Below, one piece after another: positions 12,201 through 25,100 of a DNA stretch of 64,000 nucleotides. Position 1 is the stretch's first letter. Each line of letters begins with the position of its first letter. The stretch is from Diadema setosum (Eukaryota; Echinodermata; Echinoidea; Diadematoida; Diadematidae). The translations under genes were made by a program, and so were the position numbers. The stretch spans positions 22,021,835-22,085,834 of the forward strand of contig NC_092693.1 in assembly GCF_964275005.1 (NCBI RefSeq), read 5' to 3'. The notes below the pieces were generated by a model. The model was not told where the DNA came from. It did not search any database and was given only the letters and a program-made list of their open reading frames with translations.

Positions 12201-15200
12201 TTGGCTCACTGAGAGAGTCAAATTTCCCGGGCACCTTCTTCGGAGCTCAGCGTATGGAGCCGAAAAACAATGCGTTTCGCTCGGGTTTGTTTACCAGTAC
12301 GTCTTTCAAGATGGCGAATAGGATAATTGCACGTATGGTGTACATGTATATGTACATGTGTATGGTGCACGCATTACACAATGGCATCCACACGCCATGA
12401 CTGTGTGCATGTAACAGGAGCGGTGGCAAATCCACACATCTACAAATCGCGTTTTCATTGTGGTTGATTTGTCTTTAACATTGGCGACCCTTTTGAAGGC
12501 AGAAAATTGCTAGTGCTGGCAAGGGTCACGCTTCCTGTTTGTTTTGCTTTTACAACACATGCATATATTTTGCTTTGTTCGGTGGTGCTAATTAAATTAA
12601 AACAAACATACAAACAAACAAATACGACTCGTTAGTTTGGTGCGATCTTGACGTGTAGTATTTGAATATAATTGGTCACATGTGACCGCTCCTTTCCTCT
12701 TGTCTACCTTCCATTGAGTCAGTCTGCTGTCATAATTTTTACTACATGTACAAGTAGACAAATTTGAGAATATTTAGTTTTCTTTTCACACGATTATGTC
12801 ATGCTACATGATTTTTGTTTCACTTCCGTCGTCGAATATTGCGGTAGAATAGTTTGGATTGAAAGCCAAACGAAGAGCACACACTACAGAGGGAGCATAT
12901 AAACCACCATAGCAAGAACAATGGAGCATGTAATCGTGCACGCGTGGACAAAGCATTCCCCAAACGCTGCCAACTGGTGTCTCCGAAAGCCGACTTATGT
13001 AAATGTATGCGACGCACCAGCCAATCGCATGCGAGACCCTGCGCCGTAGCAACACTGGGGATATTGGCGCAGCGTTCAAAAGAAGCTCAAAACTGACGAG
13101 TGCGATCCAACATAGGGTGCTTAAAATTACATTTTCAATAGGAAAAACTTAGTCTTATGCTATGAAATTTAGTGTAGATGTAGAAAACATATCAAAGATT
13201 CGATTTCTGCAAAAAACCTAAATCGACAAAAATAATGATCAAAATGTTTGTACCCCGCCTAGGAGGGAATTTGCTCTTGCGACTTTTGCCTGAAACCGTT
13301 GTCGTGGGTCACAAATAGCATACACACACACACACAAATCAATACAATACAAAACCAGGTCAAACCAACAAAGTCCATTTGCTGGGGCAATGAAAACATC
13401 TTAAGATATAATTTTTTTCTTGCTATCCTTGCACATGACTGCATACTTATGCACCTAAATTGTGAAACCACTTAGCAATGTAGTTTCAAAAGTTGCTATC
13501 ATGTTTATATAAACAAGTAAGAAAAAAAGAACAATACTGCAACAAGAATGAAAGCAACAGTAAGAGAATTTTGCCCAGCAACCTTGTCTCTTTCCATACC
13601 TTGAATTCCTTGGCCAAGTACTTGATCTGCTTCTGTAATTCCCTGATCCTCATGGCACGGACTGGGTACTCCTTGTCCTTGTAGCTGGTCAAGGTCGCCA
13701 GCTCCTTCTTCTGTTCCTTGAGGAGAGCATCCACGTCATCAACTTGCTTCTGGAGAACTACCATTGGGCGAGATAGAGGAGCATCTATAACATTAGGTTG
13801 CCTTCCACACATGGGGTGCACACTTGAGGCAAACCTCAAACAGAACACTGTAAAGGTCTTGGGTTTCTTGTTCCCATTCCTCTTAAATGCCTGAGCCTTT
13901 ATATCAAGTTACAAGATGAAACCTGCCAAGAGTATATATAATTATCAAAACAAAGATTCCTTTGGGGTTTTTTTTTTTTCCTGAAAGTCACTGAGTGTAA
14001 CATCTAAGCTTTTTGGAGACTATTCTTTGCCTGGTGGAACAAGGTCACTTGTCAGAAGGCTTTAACATCCTTAGAGCCCCCACACTGTAAAGAGCAAGTA
14101 GTCTCATCTAAAATGATCAAATTTATCTTCTATGCTCCCATCCAAGTTGGAAAGAGATCACAAAGCTCCCACCTGCTCTTAACTGAAAACCTTATTCTAG
14201 GCACATGTGTTGACCATATCTCCTCTGACAGACAAGCCATCAGCATTTACCTCGTAAATCTTCTGTTATCTTGTCTTCCACTTGCTTGAGTGCACTCTTG
14301 GCCATTCCTTTCTGCTTCTCAAATTTTGTAGTCAAGGTTGACACAGCTCCCTGCAAGAAATAAAGAATTGACATAGCATGCATGAGAAACAATTCTCCAC
14401 CTGAAAGACTAAAAGTTCAAACTCACTACAGATATTAACTATAGACATATACCTCAACTGAAACTCATCCTAAGCATCTAAAGTCGCTGATCATATGATT
14501 TGATTTCACTGATTCCAGTCAGAGTAACTTTTCCTTTAGGTAAAATTCTCTTTGAAAAAAAAAAAAAAAAGAGCCTGAAATACCCACTGCATGCTGAATA
14601 ATAATATGTAATCATGCAAACATTATCTCACTACCCTCATTCTACTACTTTCAGGCATATCAGTAAATATCTTCAACTCTCAAGCAGCATTTCATCCACA
14701 GTCATATGATATTTGCCTTCCTTTCTCTCTATCCTCGTTTCTGCTTACCTTCTTCATTCTTCAGTCTTTCATTTTTCCTCTCTCAAAAACATTTCTTTCA
14801 TCATCTTCTCTCTCTCTCTATCTCTTCAGCTGACACGATTTCTGATTAGCATTCACAATCTCTTTTTGTTGGAATCTTGATGAATAAATCATTGAAACAT
14901 TGGAGAACTTACCCTGTATCTTTCATACTTCTGAAGAAGATCCTTGACGTCTTTGTGCTACAATAAACAAATGAAAAAAAAAAAAACAGCTTTCATTGCA
15001 ACAGAAATGACATCAACATGATTGACAATACAAAGCACTGACATTACACTATATACTTCCAAACATGTCACTTAGCACATCCACAGTATAATCCGATGAA
15101 GATTTCATGGGTGAATGAGGATGTCAATTAACACACAAGGTTCAAACTGCCTATATTATAGAATTACTTACACATAATTATGTTAATCTTGTCAGAAATC

Positions 15201-18086
15201 AACATCAATGAGTATAATTCATAAACTTCACAAACTTCATAAACTTACATACTTCTCACTAGAGTAAGGCTAGATGCCAGGTCCTCCAAATCATTTCCAT
15301 GAATTGATGGAAAGTAGCAGTAATCAGTGTCTGAGACTGAGATTACCTTGGAGCAGATATCAGAACTGTATGTCCTTGACCGAATTTTAAATCAATGGCT
15401 TTTCCCAAACAAATAGTTAACATATTAAAAAAAAATTGTTATCACTTTTCAAAAAGTTTTGAAAGTTTTGTGCGGATTTCTAATTATCTGTCGCTTTTAT
15501 TATCAAGTATCTGTCATCCAAAGATCTTGATGGGACAAATATCATATTAGATCTTTGACTCCAGAAACATGAGAACGACCAAGGCATATCTTGTGAGTCA
15601 TAATGACTTTCATAAATAGTTGGAGGCTTCTCGTTTTGACATCTTACCACATCTTTCTCACTGCTCTCAATCTCTAACCTCAGCTTTGAGTTTTCATTCA
15701 ATCTGGAAATGCATAACAGGCAAATTAAGGAATTCAATATATAAAAGGCATGATACAATACAAAAACTGCTCTAGATATACACCTACCCTTAATGTTATG
15801 TCCTGCCCAGAATACAAGAGTTAAACGAAATGTGACTGTGTTATATTTGTTGAGCTCAACATATGTGCCATACTTTGTTTGAATCCCCTGAACACTGGAA
15901 AAGTAGCTTGATCTGTAAACCTTTTTCTGTGATCCTGAGGCCAAAATGTGTTGTAACCATGGCAATGCAGTTTCTGCTTCTCTCAATAAAGGTCAGAGTT
16001 TTCATTTTGTAATCAGACGTTAAAATTCATCCGCTTCAGAAAGGATGAAAAAATATCACTTGGCAGATGATCTTTATAGAGTCCTGTGCATGTGCCAATC
16101 ATATTTGTGGACCTTAACTTGGCATTTTCTCATAATAGGGTCCCATTTTTCTCTCTCTTCGTTCTTTCTTTAAAACAACAACATTTTCTTGTATTCTTTT
16201 TTTTTTTAAATCATTTTTGCAACAGTTTGCAATAAACTAAGAGTATTATCATCATCTGCCACATACTCTGTTAAAATTTGAATGTGGTACGAGTGTGGCA
16301 TATTTGTCACCTTGCTTTTTTTTTCTTTTTTTTTTTTGCCTTGCTTTGCTTTTTCTGAACATTCTTGAGCCAACCAAGAGTCTCTGACAGTAAGATGTCA
16401 AAGGATACAGTGTCTCCTCTCTCAGCTTGTATCGCTCCAATGCCTTCTTCCTCGCTACGATGAGCAGACCAAGGACGTTGACCTCCTTCTGTCTCTCCCT
16501 GGCGTGCTTCTCCTCCTCGCCTTCCGGGCCGGCACTCTTCGCCCTGCCGTGTTTGTGATTGCACGCTGGCCCTACGTTGAACTTTGAACTCGACTTGAGC
16601 TGGATGGGCAGCTTGGAGAAGTCCAGGACTAAATGAGATGGAAAGGATAAGATGTTAGATTTTTTGAGAGCCATATATTATTGCCAAGACTGAATATAAT
16701 TCTCTTCATTGCAGTATCTATTTCTGAATGTCCACAATATCTGGTGTACCCACCTCGGCAGTGTGTAAATTTCAATAGCTTCATTGTGTAACTTATTCAA
16801 AATTTAAAAGAAAATTAAACAATGACTCTCACCAGGGCACTGTAAAAGTCACTCTTGTTTCAGTATTCTCATCCTCTAGTGCAAGTGAAGGGGAATGCAT
16901 ACACCTGTGCTCTCTGCACCACATCACATGCTCCTAATACTAAATTTCCTGACTGCAGTACACTTTACAGTATGTACTAAAATATGGTTTGTCTTTATGA
17001 TAGTTCTACTTGGACAAAATGGAATTTGGCTTTTTTTTTTTTTTTACATTTTCCTTCAGTGACATAGTCACTTCACAGCATACTCCAGCACTATAAAAGG
17101 AAACTGCATCAAAGCTCTAACACAGTGCTTTAGTCATTTCAGAGTGTGAGAGGCTGTTAAGTATGAATACATTTGTATATCACTGAGTTTATGCTTACAT
17201 TTCACATTCTATACATGTGGTTTAAAATGATCTTTGACTGACATGATACATCATTTAATCAAGGTGAGTGTGTCCTTCAAGTGCTCCAATATCTTACACA
17301 ATTCTCGGAGACTGTGCTTGCTTCTGGTCTCAATGTAAATATTATATATATATATATATATTTGCATCTGTCTGAAGGAATATTCAAAGACCATTCTCTT
17401 ACAGTTGAACCTCTCGTATCCGGACAAGTCGGGAACGGGGCTCATCCGGATAAGGGATTTGGCCGGATACGGGAGACTCAATGCTTTATGCATGTACATA
17501 TACGTACACATGTACTGATGTAGCCCATTGTAGTACCACATGTAGTAATGTGTATACTGCAACCTTTTCATTGTTACACTCAGTAACAGACCCCAAAATA
17601 GAGGTTTCATGTGTGTTTGTGTAGGAGTTCTCAAGGAGTTGGGAATCCCCCTTTCCTCCCGTAATTATTAAAAAAAAAAAAAAAAAAAAAAATCACGGCG
17701 AGATTGCGTCCGTATAATAGAGAGATCCGGATAAAGGGAGGCCGGATAAGAGAGGTTCAACTGTATTTGCTTACATTGTATTAGTCCTACAATGACAGAC
17801 CAAAAGCACACACACACACACACACACAATAAAAAACACAAAAACATATTACACCCTAAACGATTTGAATTTAGAAGTAAAATGAAAAGAAAGGTCACTC
17901 ACTTGAGTCTGTTTTGCCTGCTGAACTGCTTGTCCCATCATCGAATCCCCTAGTTGTGTCCTGCCTACTCTTCCCCTTGCGTTGCCACTGGTCGTAATCA
18001 GAGTGCTTCATCCCCAGCTGCTTGCCGTCAGGGATCGATACTGCTGCATCCCCATGAGGGGCTTGATGTTGGAAATCTGTTGCCAT
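9208..18086 (-). CDS. Coiled-coil protein, C20orf96/DUF4618-like, nine coding exons, 377 residues
   Basis: Minus-strand exons in coding order: 17903-18086, 16409-16628, 15648-15702, 14913-14957, 14251-14350, 13600-13757, 11610-11777, 10042-10184, 9208-9268. All joins are GT/AG and keep phase, for a total of 1134 nt. The start ATG (18084-18086) is directly preceded by an in-frame TAA. The N terminus is polar and low in complexity. From about residue 125 the protein is almost all charged helix/coiled coil. Recognisable blocks are YKDKEYPVRAMRIRELQKQI in the middle and PKCTPDMDIVLDIP at the very end. From memory these match human C20orf96, which is about 363 residues long, so length and C terminus agree. 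Function is unknown; a cytoskeletal or ciliary role would be guesswork. Introns hold two transposons (11876-13313, 17402-17763). The upstream non-coding exon was not located. Confidence 0.75.
9372..9800 (+). repeat. Tandem duplication, unit of 219 bp
   Basis: The unit beginning TTAGCTAGATTATAATTGG at 9372 is repeated at 9591 with only a few substitutions, and two copies follow head to tail. The duplication sits in the last intron of the C20orf96-like gene (between exons 10042-10184 and 9208-9268) and does not touch coding sequence. The near identity suggests it is recent. Confidence 0.9.
11876..13313 (+). mobile_element. Non-autonomous DNA transposon of about 1.44 kb in an intron
   Basis: The left end TGTGACCGGCGACAACGG and the right end CCGTTGTCGTGGGTCACA form inverted repeats of about 26 bp (through TTTCAGGC/GCCTGAAA). 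The interior is more CpG-rich than the surrounding intron and includes short open frames (for example minus strand 12804-13079) that resemble no known protein. It interrupts the intron between exons 13600-13757 and 11610-11777. I could not settle a target duplication, so the superfamily is open. Confidence 0.65.
17342..17361 (+). repeat. (TA)n microsatellite
   Basis: Short pure TA tract just left of the pogo-like MITE, in the first coding intron of the C20orf96-like gene. Confidence 0.85.
17402..17763 (+). mobile_element. Pogo/Tigger-like MITE, TA target site
   Basis: Element of 362 bp starting CAGTTGAACCTCTCGTATCC and ending with the inverted copy (GGATAAGAGAGGTTCAACTG), flanked by TA (17400-17401 and 17764-17765). 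A CAGTTGAACCTC terminus with a TA duplication points to the Tc1/mariner-pogo group. An internal A run (17669-17691) is present and there is no transposase. It lies in the intron between exons 17903-18086 and 16409-16628. Confidence 0.75.
17809..17828 (+). repeat. (CA)n microsatellite
   Basis: Pure CA tract of about 20 bp in the first coding intron of the C20orf96-like gene. Confidence 0.85.
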
Positions 18087-18605
18087 TTATTACCTCTTCT
18101 GTTATCTTTTACATCATAGATAATACAAGGAGGAATAAAAATCAGATATAGTATACATATCACAATAACATAAATACCAACAGGCCATTTACAAATATAC
18201 TTATTTGATATATTTTTACCCTTGTCACTGGATCATATCCATCTCTAAAGCAGCAAATTTCCAAACAGTGACACTTTTGGCATTTTGTCTTCACGTTAAT
18301 ACTTGTATCCTTGTTGGGCTTGGTTAGTACACATTATATGCAAGTTTACATCCAGTATTAGACCCTGTTCTATCTTCTTTGACTCTAGTTTAAACCAAAT
18401 TGCCAAGGTACTACTGTGTAAAGTCAGATGCCTACGTCTCGAGATATCTCTGATCAGCAATGTGACTAGATGACTCTATCAATTAGTATCAAGCTAGTAG
18501 CTAGGTCTATACTCTAGGCAATCCAGGAGTTTAGGAGCAGAAGGCAGTTATGGCCCCAAAATGATACTCTCTGATCATTCAAATGAATAGTATTTTTACA
18601 TGTTT

Positions 18606-18738
18606 CAGGACAATGGCAGCCGTTTTGCTCTTGGCAGGTCATGGTGGTAAATTCAATCCACCATGGTGGACCAGTAGGTCAAAACCTGTGAACATACCAC
18701 CACGACCCTCCAAGAGCAAAACAGCCACCATTGTCCTG
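18606..18738 (+). repeat. Hairpin repeat of 133 bp
   Basis: CAGGACAATGGCAGCCGTTT at the left is matched by the inverted right end AAACAGCCACCATTGTCCTG. The middle (GGTCATGGTGGT / ACCACCACGACC) continues the stem. This is a MITE-like palindrome without visible coding capacity, upstream of the C20orf96-like start codon. No clear target duplication was seen. Confidence 0.6.
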
Positions 18739-20498
18739 TGGTTCATGGTCGCTACTGGCGTTAATAAAAGTCAGCATCCCCTGATGATAACGCAGCAAAG
18801 GCTGGCTGGATAACTTCAGCAGAGAGTGCACCAAGGGAATGCATGCACACCGATGATGCACAAGATGCTAAGTACTAGTGATCTACGTGCGAGTCTCAAA
18901 AATAATATGATATTTTCGAGTGCATTCAGCAATATTTATGGATGTAGATTCATTTTCAACCGCTCAAATTGAACTGTATGATGGCAGGCACTGCACTGAG
19001 CTGAGAAGCTGAAAGTTTGAATTTAACATGTAAAATTTAAGAATAACTAGTTCTACCAGGTACTGTTAGAAGGAATCTAGACTAGATCTATTCTTTGTCA
19101 TTTAATGAATGATCAAAGAGTATTGTTTGGGGGTCATGACTGCCTTCTGCCCCTAAACTCCAGGCCACAATTTCCCTACGTCCTACTCTAGCAGCCTAGA
19201 TCTAGTAGGTAATTACTACTATGAATCTCACAACGGGTAAATTTACTTACTCACTGGTCTCTAGCTAACCCCGGCACGGGGCGCTGTACACAGGTACGTA
19301 TTGAGGTCGCTGCTGCGGTTAGTCTTTTTTTAGCTAACAACATTCAGGTTTTAATCACATCACCAAATTGATCATAAATTAAATTGATTTTGCCCCCTCA
19401 TTCACGCCTCAGAAATCTTAAACGAACGGACAAATATGCGGCAATCAAGACGTCAAGACGTCTCCGTCACACACTCCACATTCACAGCCACATGATACAA
19501 TCATGCATGCACAAGACTATTGAGTATTTTGGTACTGTATTGGCCAGGGCATGGTGGTGGATATGGATATGGTCACTGCTAAGATAACACAATATTAAAC
19601 ATATGGGACTATCTACGCGTATTTTGTACAAATGACGTTGCGAAGCAACATTATGGCGACTGAACAGAAAGACAAGGTCAAAACAAAAAGATTATGTTGA
19701 TTATGTTAGGGGATCTGCATCAGTCTACATTACTGTTCTAGTGAAACAATGTGAAAATTCTATTACCTTCAGCTTGAGTCCGACTCTTTTTGTCTCATTC
19801 TCCAGATTGTTGTTGCTATGAAATAGACGCAGGGCATAATTCACCTGAAGTTAGCGCTAGAATACTAGTAGTGTCCTACCAGAGAACAGTAAAATGAGGC
19901 ACTTTGCATGAAGAAAAAAAAAGGAAAATCGTGCACTGTTGGCGTTAGAAAAACAATTGCTTTGAAAAGGGTGTGGTAACACAACTTTTCTTGCTCATAG
20001 TGACACAATTAATACCTTGAAAAAATATTTAACATAAACGTGACATTAATGCACCAAAATAGATATTTCAACAAGAAATAGTTGCTATGTTTAGGCATAG
20101 GGATACGGTCGGTCGGCGAGCAATTAAACAGTACAATGCGTGCGCAAATCACACTGAGATAATCGGACATCTGTTTTTTCCGTAATAAATATTTGACATT
20201 ATATAGCCTTCTCTCTCTCTCTCTCCCCCCCCCCCCCCCCCCCCATTCACACGCACAACAGGGATAATCGTCATGGGTACTTGGAAATTGTTGGGCATAA
20301 TGATGGAAAATACCTTGCTTTCTATTCAGTGACGAACTTTTGTTCGAAGTTGCATTTTAATCTGTAAAAGTCTGAAGTATGTAACTGAGTTGGTAGATGT
20401 GTAAAGTTTTTTTTTTTTTTTTTTTACCACAAGTGATAAAGGGAATCTCGGAGTCTACTAGTAACCTCGAATCATAGGGAATGCCACAAATACACTGC

Positions 20499-20499
<1 letters not shown>

Positions 20500-20551
<52 letters not shown>
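20500..20551 (+). repeat. (TA)n microsatellite
   Basis: Uninterrupted TA tract of about 52 bp. Confidence 0.95.
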
Positions 20552-20555
<4 letters not shown>

Positions 20556-21841
20556 GGTATTATGACGATGTGCCTCACATATATGAGTTACATTTTACAT
20601 GTGCCGTGTTTTTCGCCAGTTTTCTGATGAATTCAGATTTCATTGAAACATGTCACTAATCCATTCTTCCCTGAGTACCTGGAAACAAAGACCTTCGCCT
20701 CTCTTGTTAAGCCACCTCACCTTTCATCTTCTTTGAAATCTTCTGCAACTCACTATTTGTAAATGTTTCAATTATAAGTTAGAAAACAGACACAACTTCA
20801 AATGGTCTCCAAAACAATTCAGGTAACATATCGATATCAGCCTAGTGTTTGAGGTTATGTGGACGACTGTCGAGATCGCACATAATACGATGCATAATAT
20901 AGTAATTTCAAGGGGAATTCCGGACCAGTTAAAAGTTGTTTGAAAAGAAAGAGTAAATTATGACAAGAACAACAGTGCAAGAAATTTTGTCAAAGTCTGA
21001 TTAAAAGTATGAAAGTTATGAAATTTAAAAGATTCGATAATTTTTGCAAAATATAGCTCTTTTAAACAGTTGATATATTATGTAATGTCATCACTTCACA
21101 TTATTTTCCATTAATCGTGCACCAAAAAAAAAAATGATATAAATGTATAGAGACATTGTTATTCCTGGTTGAATAACTTCAGAATAATTATCAGTTCGAT
21201 ATATCAGGATCTGAGACTGGGACATGAAAACTGGAAATTAAAAATTGTTATGTACAAACTGTATGGCAAGTTGTGAGAAGGTGACACCCCCATGATCAGT
21301 TCACTAGATCTATATTGACTATTCAAGAATCGTTTTGTGATAATCATTTGAATCATTTGAATCTTAGAATTTCCTTAATTTTCATCATATCGTGATCAAA
21401 ATTCAAAATTTGGAAAGTGTTACTCTTTCTTTTCAGACTAGTCTTTACTAATTGGTTCTGAATTCCCTTTGAAAGTTAGTTCACAGAGCTTAATCTGTTG
21501 AAAATGCCTTTTATTTTGTAAATCTAAACATGAAATAAGATAAATTCGTCGACCTACATTACTAGCAATATCTTCATGCAATATGAATGACGGTCAAATA
21601 CGTGGAAGAGATAACTTTTTTTTTTTTGCTTATTTTTTGAAATGAAGGACGCTCAAACACTCAACCACGATCAAACTGTTACAGTTTGATCGTTTGATTG
21701 AATTCTTTGTTATAACTATTTGTTATCACTTGCTTCACTAAAAGGAAGAAAATGATTGTTTTGGTTATGTATAGATTCTTCGCATATAGATTCTTCGCAT
21801 ACACCTTGCGAGCGCAAATGATTTACACTCAAAGAGATTAT

Positions 21842-22164
21842 ATCTCTTTGTTTACACTATAGTTTACGCGTGTGGTTGAAGACGCGCGGCGCGTGCACAC
21901 CCCAGTGAAAACTTAGTACGTTGTCAAGAGAAAGCGCGCTGATTGGCCATAAGTTTCTCTATGACGTCACGCAGGGATGGCCATGCTGATCACACCCCAG
22001 TTACGTAAACAAAGTCACTTTTACCCTGGCGTTTGGCAGGATAACTAGCTATTCGATAGTCTCTGGCTATTTTTTAGCGCAATTTGGAAGCATTCGGATT
22101 GAAATCAAAGTGTTTGCAGTTGGCATCATTTTTCTGGTACTTTTGACTTGACGGAGATCTAATC
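21842..22164 (+). promoter_or_regulatory. Putative promoter/5' UTR of the kinase gene
   Basis: A locally CpG-rich segment (GACGCGCGGCGCGTGCAC around 21880) stands out from the AT-rich surroundings and lies directly before the kinase start codon. It contains a CCAAT-type box (ATTGG, 21942-21946, inverted CCAAT) and a perfect cAMP-response palindrome TGACGTCA at 21962-21969. This arrangement suits a TATA-less promoter. The transcription start is not determined. Confidence 0.45.
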
Positions 22165-25100
22165 ATGTCAACTTCGGTTCGGTAAGTGGCGAGAAATTTC
22201 GATTAAATAGAGAATCAGTGCATACATGTCTTTTGCACTGATACATAATAGCCTTACAATAGCGATGTCTAGATCTGTGATAATCAGGATTACAGCTAAT
22301 AACTTGAATTGTTTGCTCACTTTATGGTATGGCAAATAATTTTGTTGTATGTTCATATTCGAGAAAAATACCGTTCTCTTGCTTTTTTAACTGTGATGTT
22401 TGAATATTTGATTAGCTGTGTTCTGGTGTCGTACATGAACTGCTGGATAATTTAGCATCGTACATTCTATGATGTGTGATCTATTGCTTGTGTTTTCAAC
22501 CATGTTTTCAGATGATATACTTCAAAAAGATAACATCGATGAAAACCATATATAATTCTTCAATGGAAGCCATCACCGCAACTTCAAGGAGAAATAACGA
22601 AAGTCATAATGACTCATATAGACTTGTTTCGACGAAAGAGTTTGTAGATATACATGAAAGCACTATAACATCTTTGAATCATAATTATTGACAATAGCGT
22701 GACGACATAAAGACGAATTATGTGATTTGTCTGACAAACAGAATAAATTGCAAAGCTACACTATGAAAATATTACACTTTTGAAAAACTTTAAGTATCAA
22801 ACATTGCACAAAAAAGATATTAAAGTAAGATTTGTCATGTATCTAGAAGTTAGAATCGCATGATAAATGTCCTAGTTTGATTGTGCTTTGCATCTTAGAG
22901 TTACGAGGGGTTTTTTAGCATAATCTAAACGTATAGATCTGGTACAGGTTATGATCAATGCTGATTGTCATCATAATTATTTTCGTGACAGACTGGAAAG
23001 TGATGCTGAGACCATAACACTGCCCTCTGCCGACCAAGAGGCGACAGAGGTGCCGAGACAATCCGGCGATGCAGAGATTGCACAACCACCCAAGGGCACT
23101 GACCACCAAGAGGTATAGGATAGGTGGTAGTGAGCTAATGAACGTATGGATACATGAATGAATGGCTAGATGTATGAATATCTGGATTACTAGAGACACA
23201 GATGGATGAATGACTCAATCAATGGAGGACAAATAGACAGAATTGATGGATAGATGGAAAAGTAGCTGACTGGACTGACGAAGGTATATCCTCAACTAAA
23301 TTAATTTATGAATGAATATATGGATAATGAATTAATAGATGAGGGATGTTCAAATGTTTCCACACGTCAGATTTGGAGTAACGACGCACAATTCCCCTTC
23401 CCCTTTGATTTTGTTGTTGCTGTTGTTTAGTGAATCACAATGAGGCTGTCTGAAACTAACTTTGCAAATGGTATCAGAAGAGCTTTATAGATGTAGTGCG
23501 TTCGTATAGTTTGTTATAAGGAGGATTGAGGCTTCTTACTTATTCTTTTAAATACAATGAAATTTATGATACTATTGTCCATCGTATACTGTAAATTTCA
23601 GCCCTTCAAAGTCCTCGTGGAGGCAGCCAGGTCCATCAGCGGAGCGTCGGTCAACAGCTCCCCCGAGGATCTGGCGAAGGCACTCAGCGACTCCTGGCAG
23701 GCGAAGGAGGGGGAGATCGAAAGACTCCGCGCTGAGATCAGCCGGCTCTCCGACGAGAAGAACCACAGTGAGGCGCAGATCAAGGTAACCATGGCAACGC
23801 ATCGTCATGTTTCTACAGAGTTGTAAAATCAACGTCGCATGGTCCGATATGTGTATGTATACGTGTGTGCATGCACAGTCTGGTTCTGGTATATTGTCAC
23901 GAAACAGTGTAATCGGTGACAGTCGCATCATAATTTCATGTGCAATTTGTTCTGAGGTGCCATAAGTTATCGCCTGACATCTTTCATATACTCGCGTATG
24001 ATCTATAAAGAGATCATGCACATTAATGTTGTCAGTGTTTAGTCACTGTTTGACTGAAACAACATTACGTCTCTGTTAAGACTCCATTATCACACACAAA
24101 GGGCCTATATTCGTACACGCTTTGCTTTGGATTGCAGTGTAGACTCCACTCTACTATGCGTAAGATCATGTTTAATATCATTAAGTGTTAAGCTAATATT
24201 TTTCTGTGTATATATTCTCAACTATGATTGTAATGTTATCATTTATTTTGTGAAACAACATTTAGCTCAATATAACTAATACTGTATTCATCAATGGGGT
24301 AACATTATCATCATCATAATTATATGCTTGATATTATGCTTGTTTTGATAATATAATCATCATCATCGATTTTGCTAATATCTACTACCAGAATTTGATA
24401 CTATTGTATCACCGTTTTCATAATAACCATCGTCCGGAATGATTTCCAGGCCTTGATCGGCGCAGCCAGCACCGTAAGCGATGCTACGGAGGAATCCACT
24501 CCAGAGGAGGCAGTGGAGAAAATGAGGGAGGCCCGCTCAAATATCGACGCCTGGCACGCCAAATGTAAGGACAAGTGGCGAGCGAAGTTCCGGGTGCTCA
24601 AGATCGAGCTCCAGGGGAGGCTGAAGGTGAGCCTCACAAAATCACTATACATGAAGTAGTGTTGGTGATGATAGAGATTAGTTATTGTATTATGATGTAT
24701 CAATAACGTACAGCAATGCCAAAGAAGTAATAACAACAGAAATTGGAGTAGAAACAGAATAGGAATAATCAAATGTGCACAAGAAATTGAATATTGGAGG
24801 TTTAAAGTGTCATAGTGTCTACACAATTAACTATACAGCCATTAACTTGGCAATAACCCAAAACCAATGCACATACCCAGTATAAGCAGAAATCGGCAAT
24901 CTAATCCTTATAGCATGCAGCGGGTACTGCGTAATTATTCAAATCATGAAATTCTTCCGTCGAGGTGTTTTCATTGCAACTGATTGACAAATTGCCCTAC
25001 ATCGATGTAAATAAGGATTAGAACCAACACTTGCTGTCGGGCGAAAGCTCGGTGGTCTAGTGGAGATGACGCCTGTCCGGTGATCAGGAGGTCGTTGGTT

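Larger units (their letters stand above)
18740..22164. other. Intergenic / 5' flanking DNA between two divergent genes
   Basis: The minus-strand C20orf96-like gene and the plus-strand kinase gene diverge here, so promoters and non-coding first exons of both should lie within this stretch. A possible minus-strand exon at 19767-19844 (78 nt, phase 0, acceptor CTAACTTCAG, donor GTAATA) would encode a charged peptide ending ENETKRVGLKLK; it could belong to a 5' extension of the gene but is unproven. The region also holds a TC/C run (20212-20244) and a TA tract. Otherwise I see nothing coding. Confidence 0.3.

Noticed and set aside
12804-13079. Minus-strand frame of 91 codons
   Set aside because: Lies inside the intronic transposon 11876-13313 and matches no transposase motif.
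15480-15986. Minus-strand frame of 168 codons
   Set aside because: Only 15648-15702 is an exon by splice sites and phase; the rest is read-through into intron.
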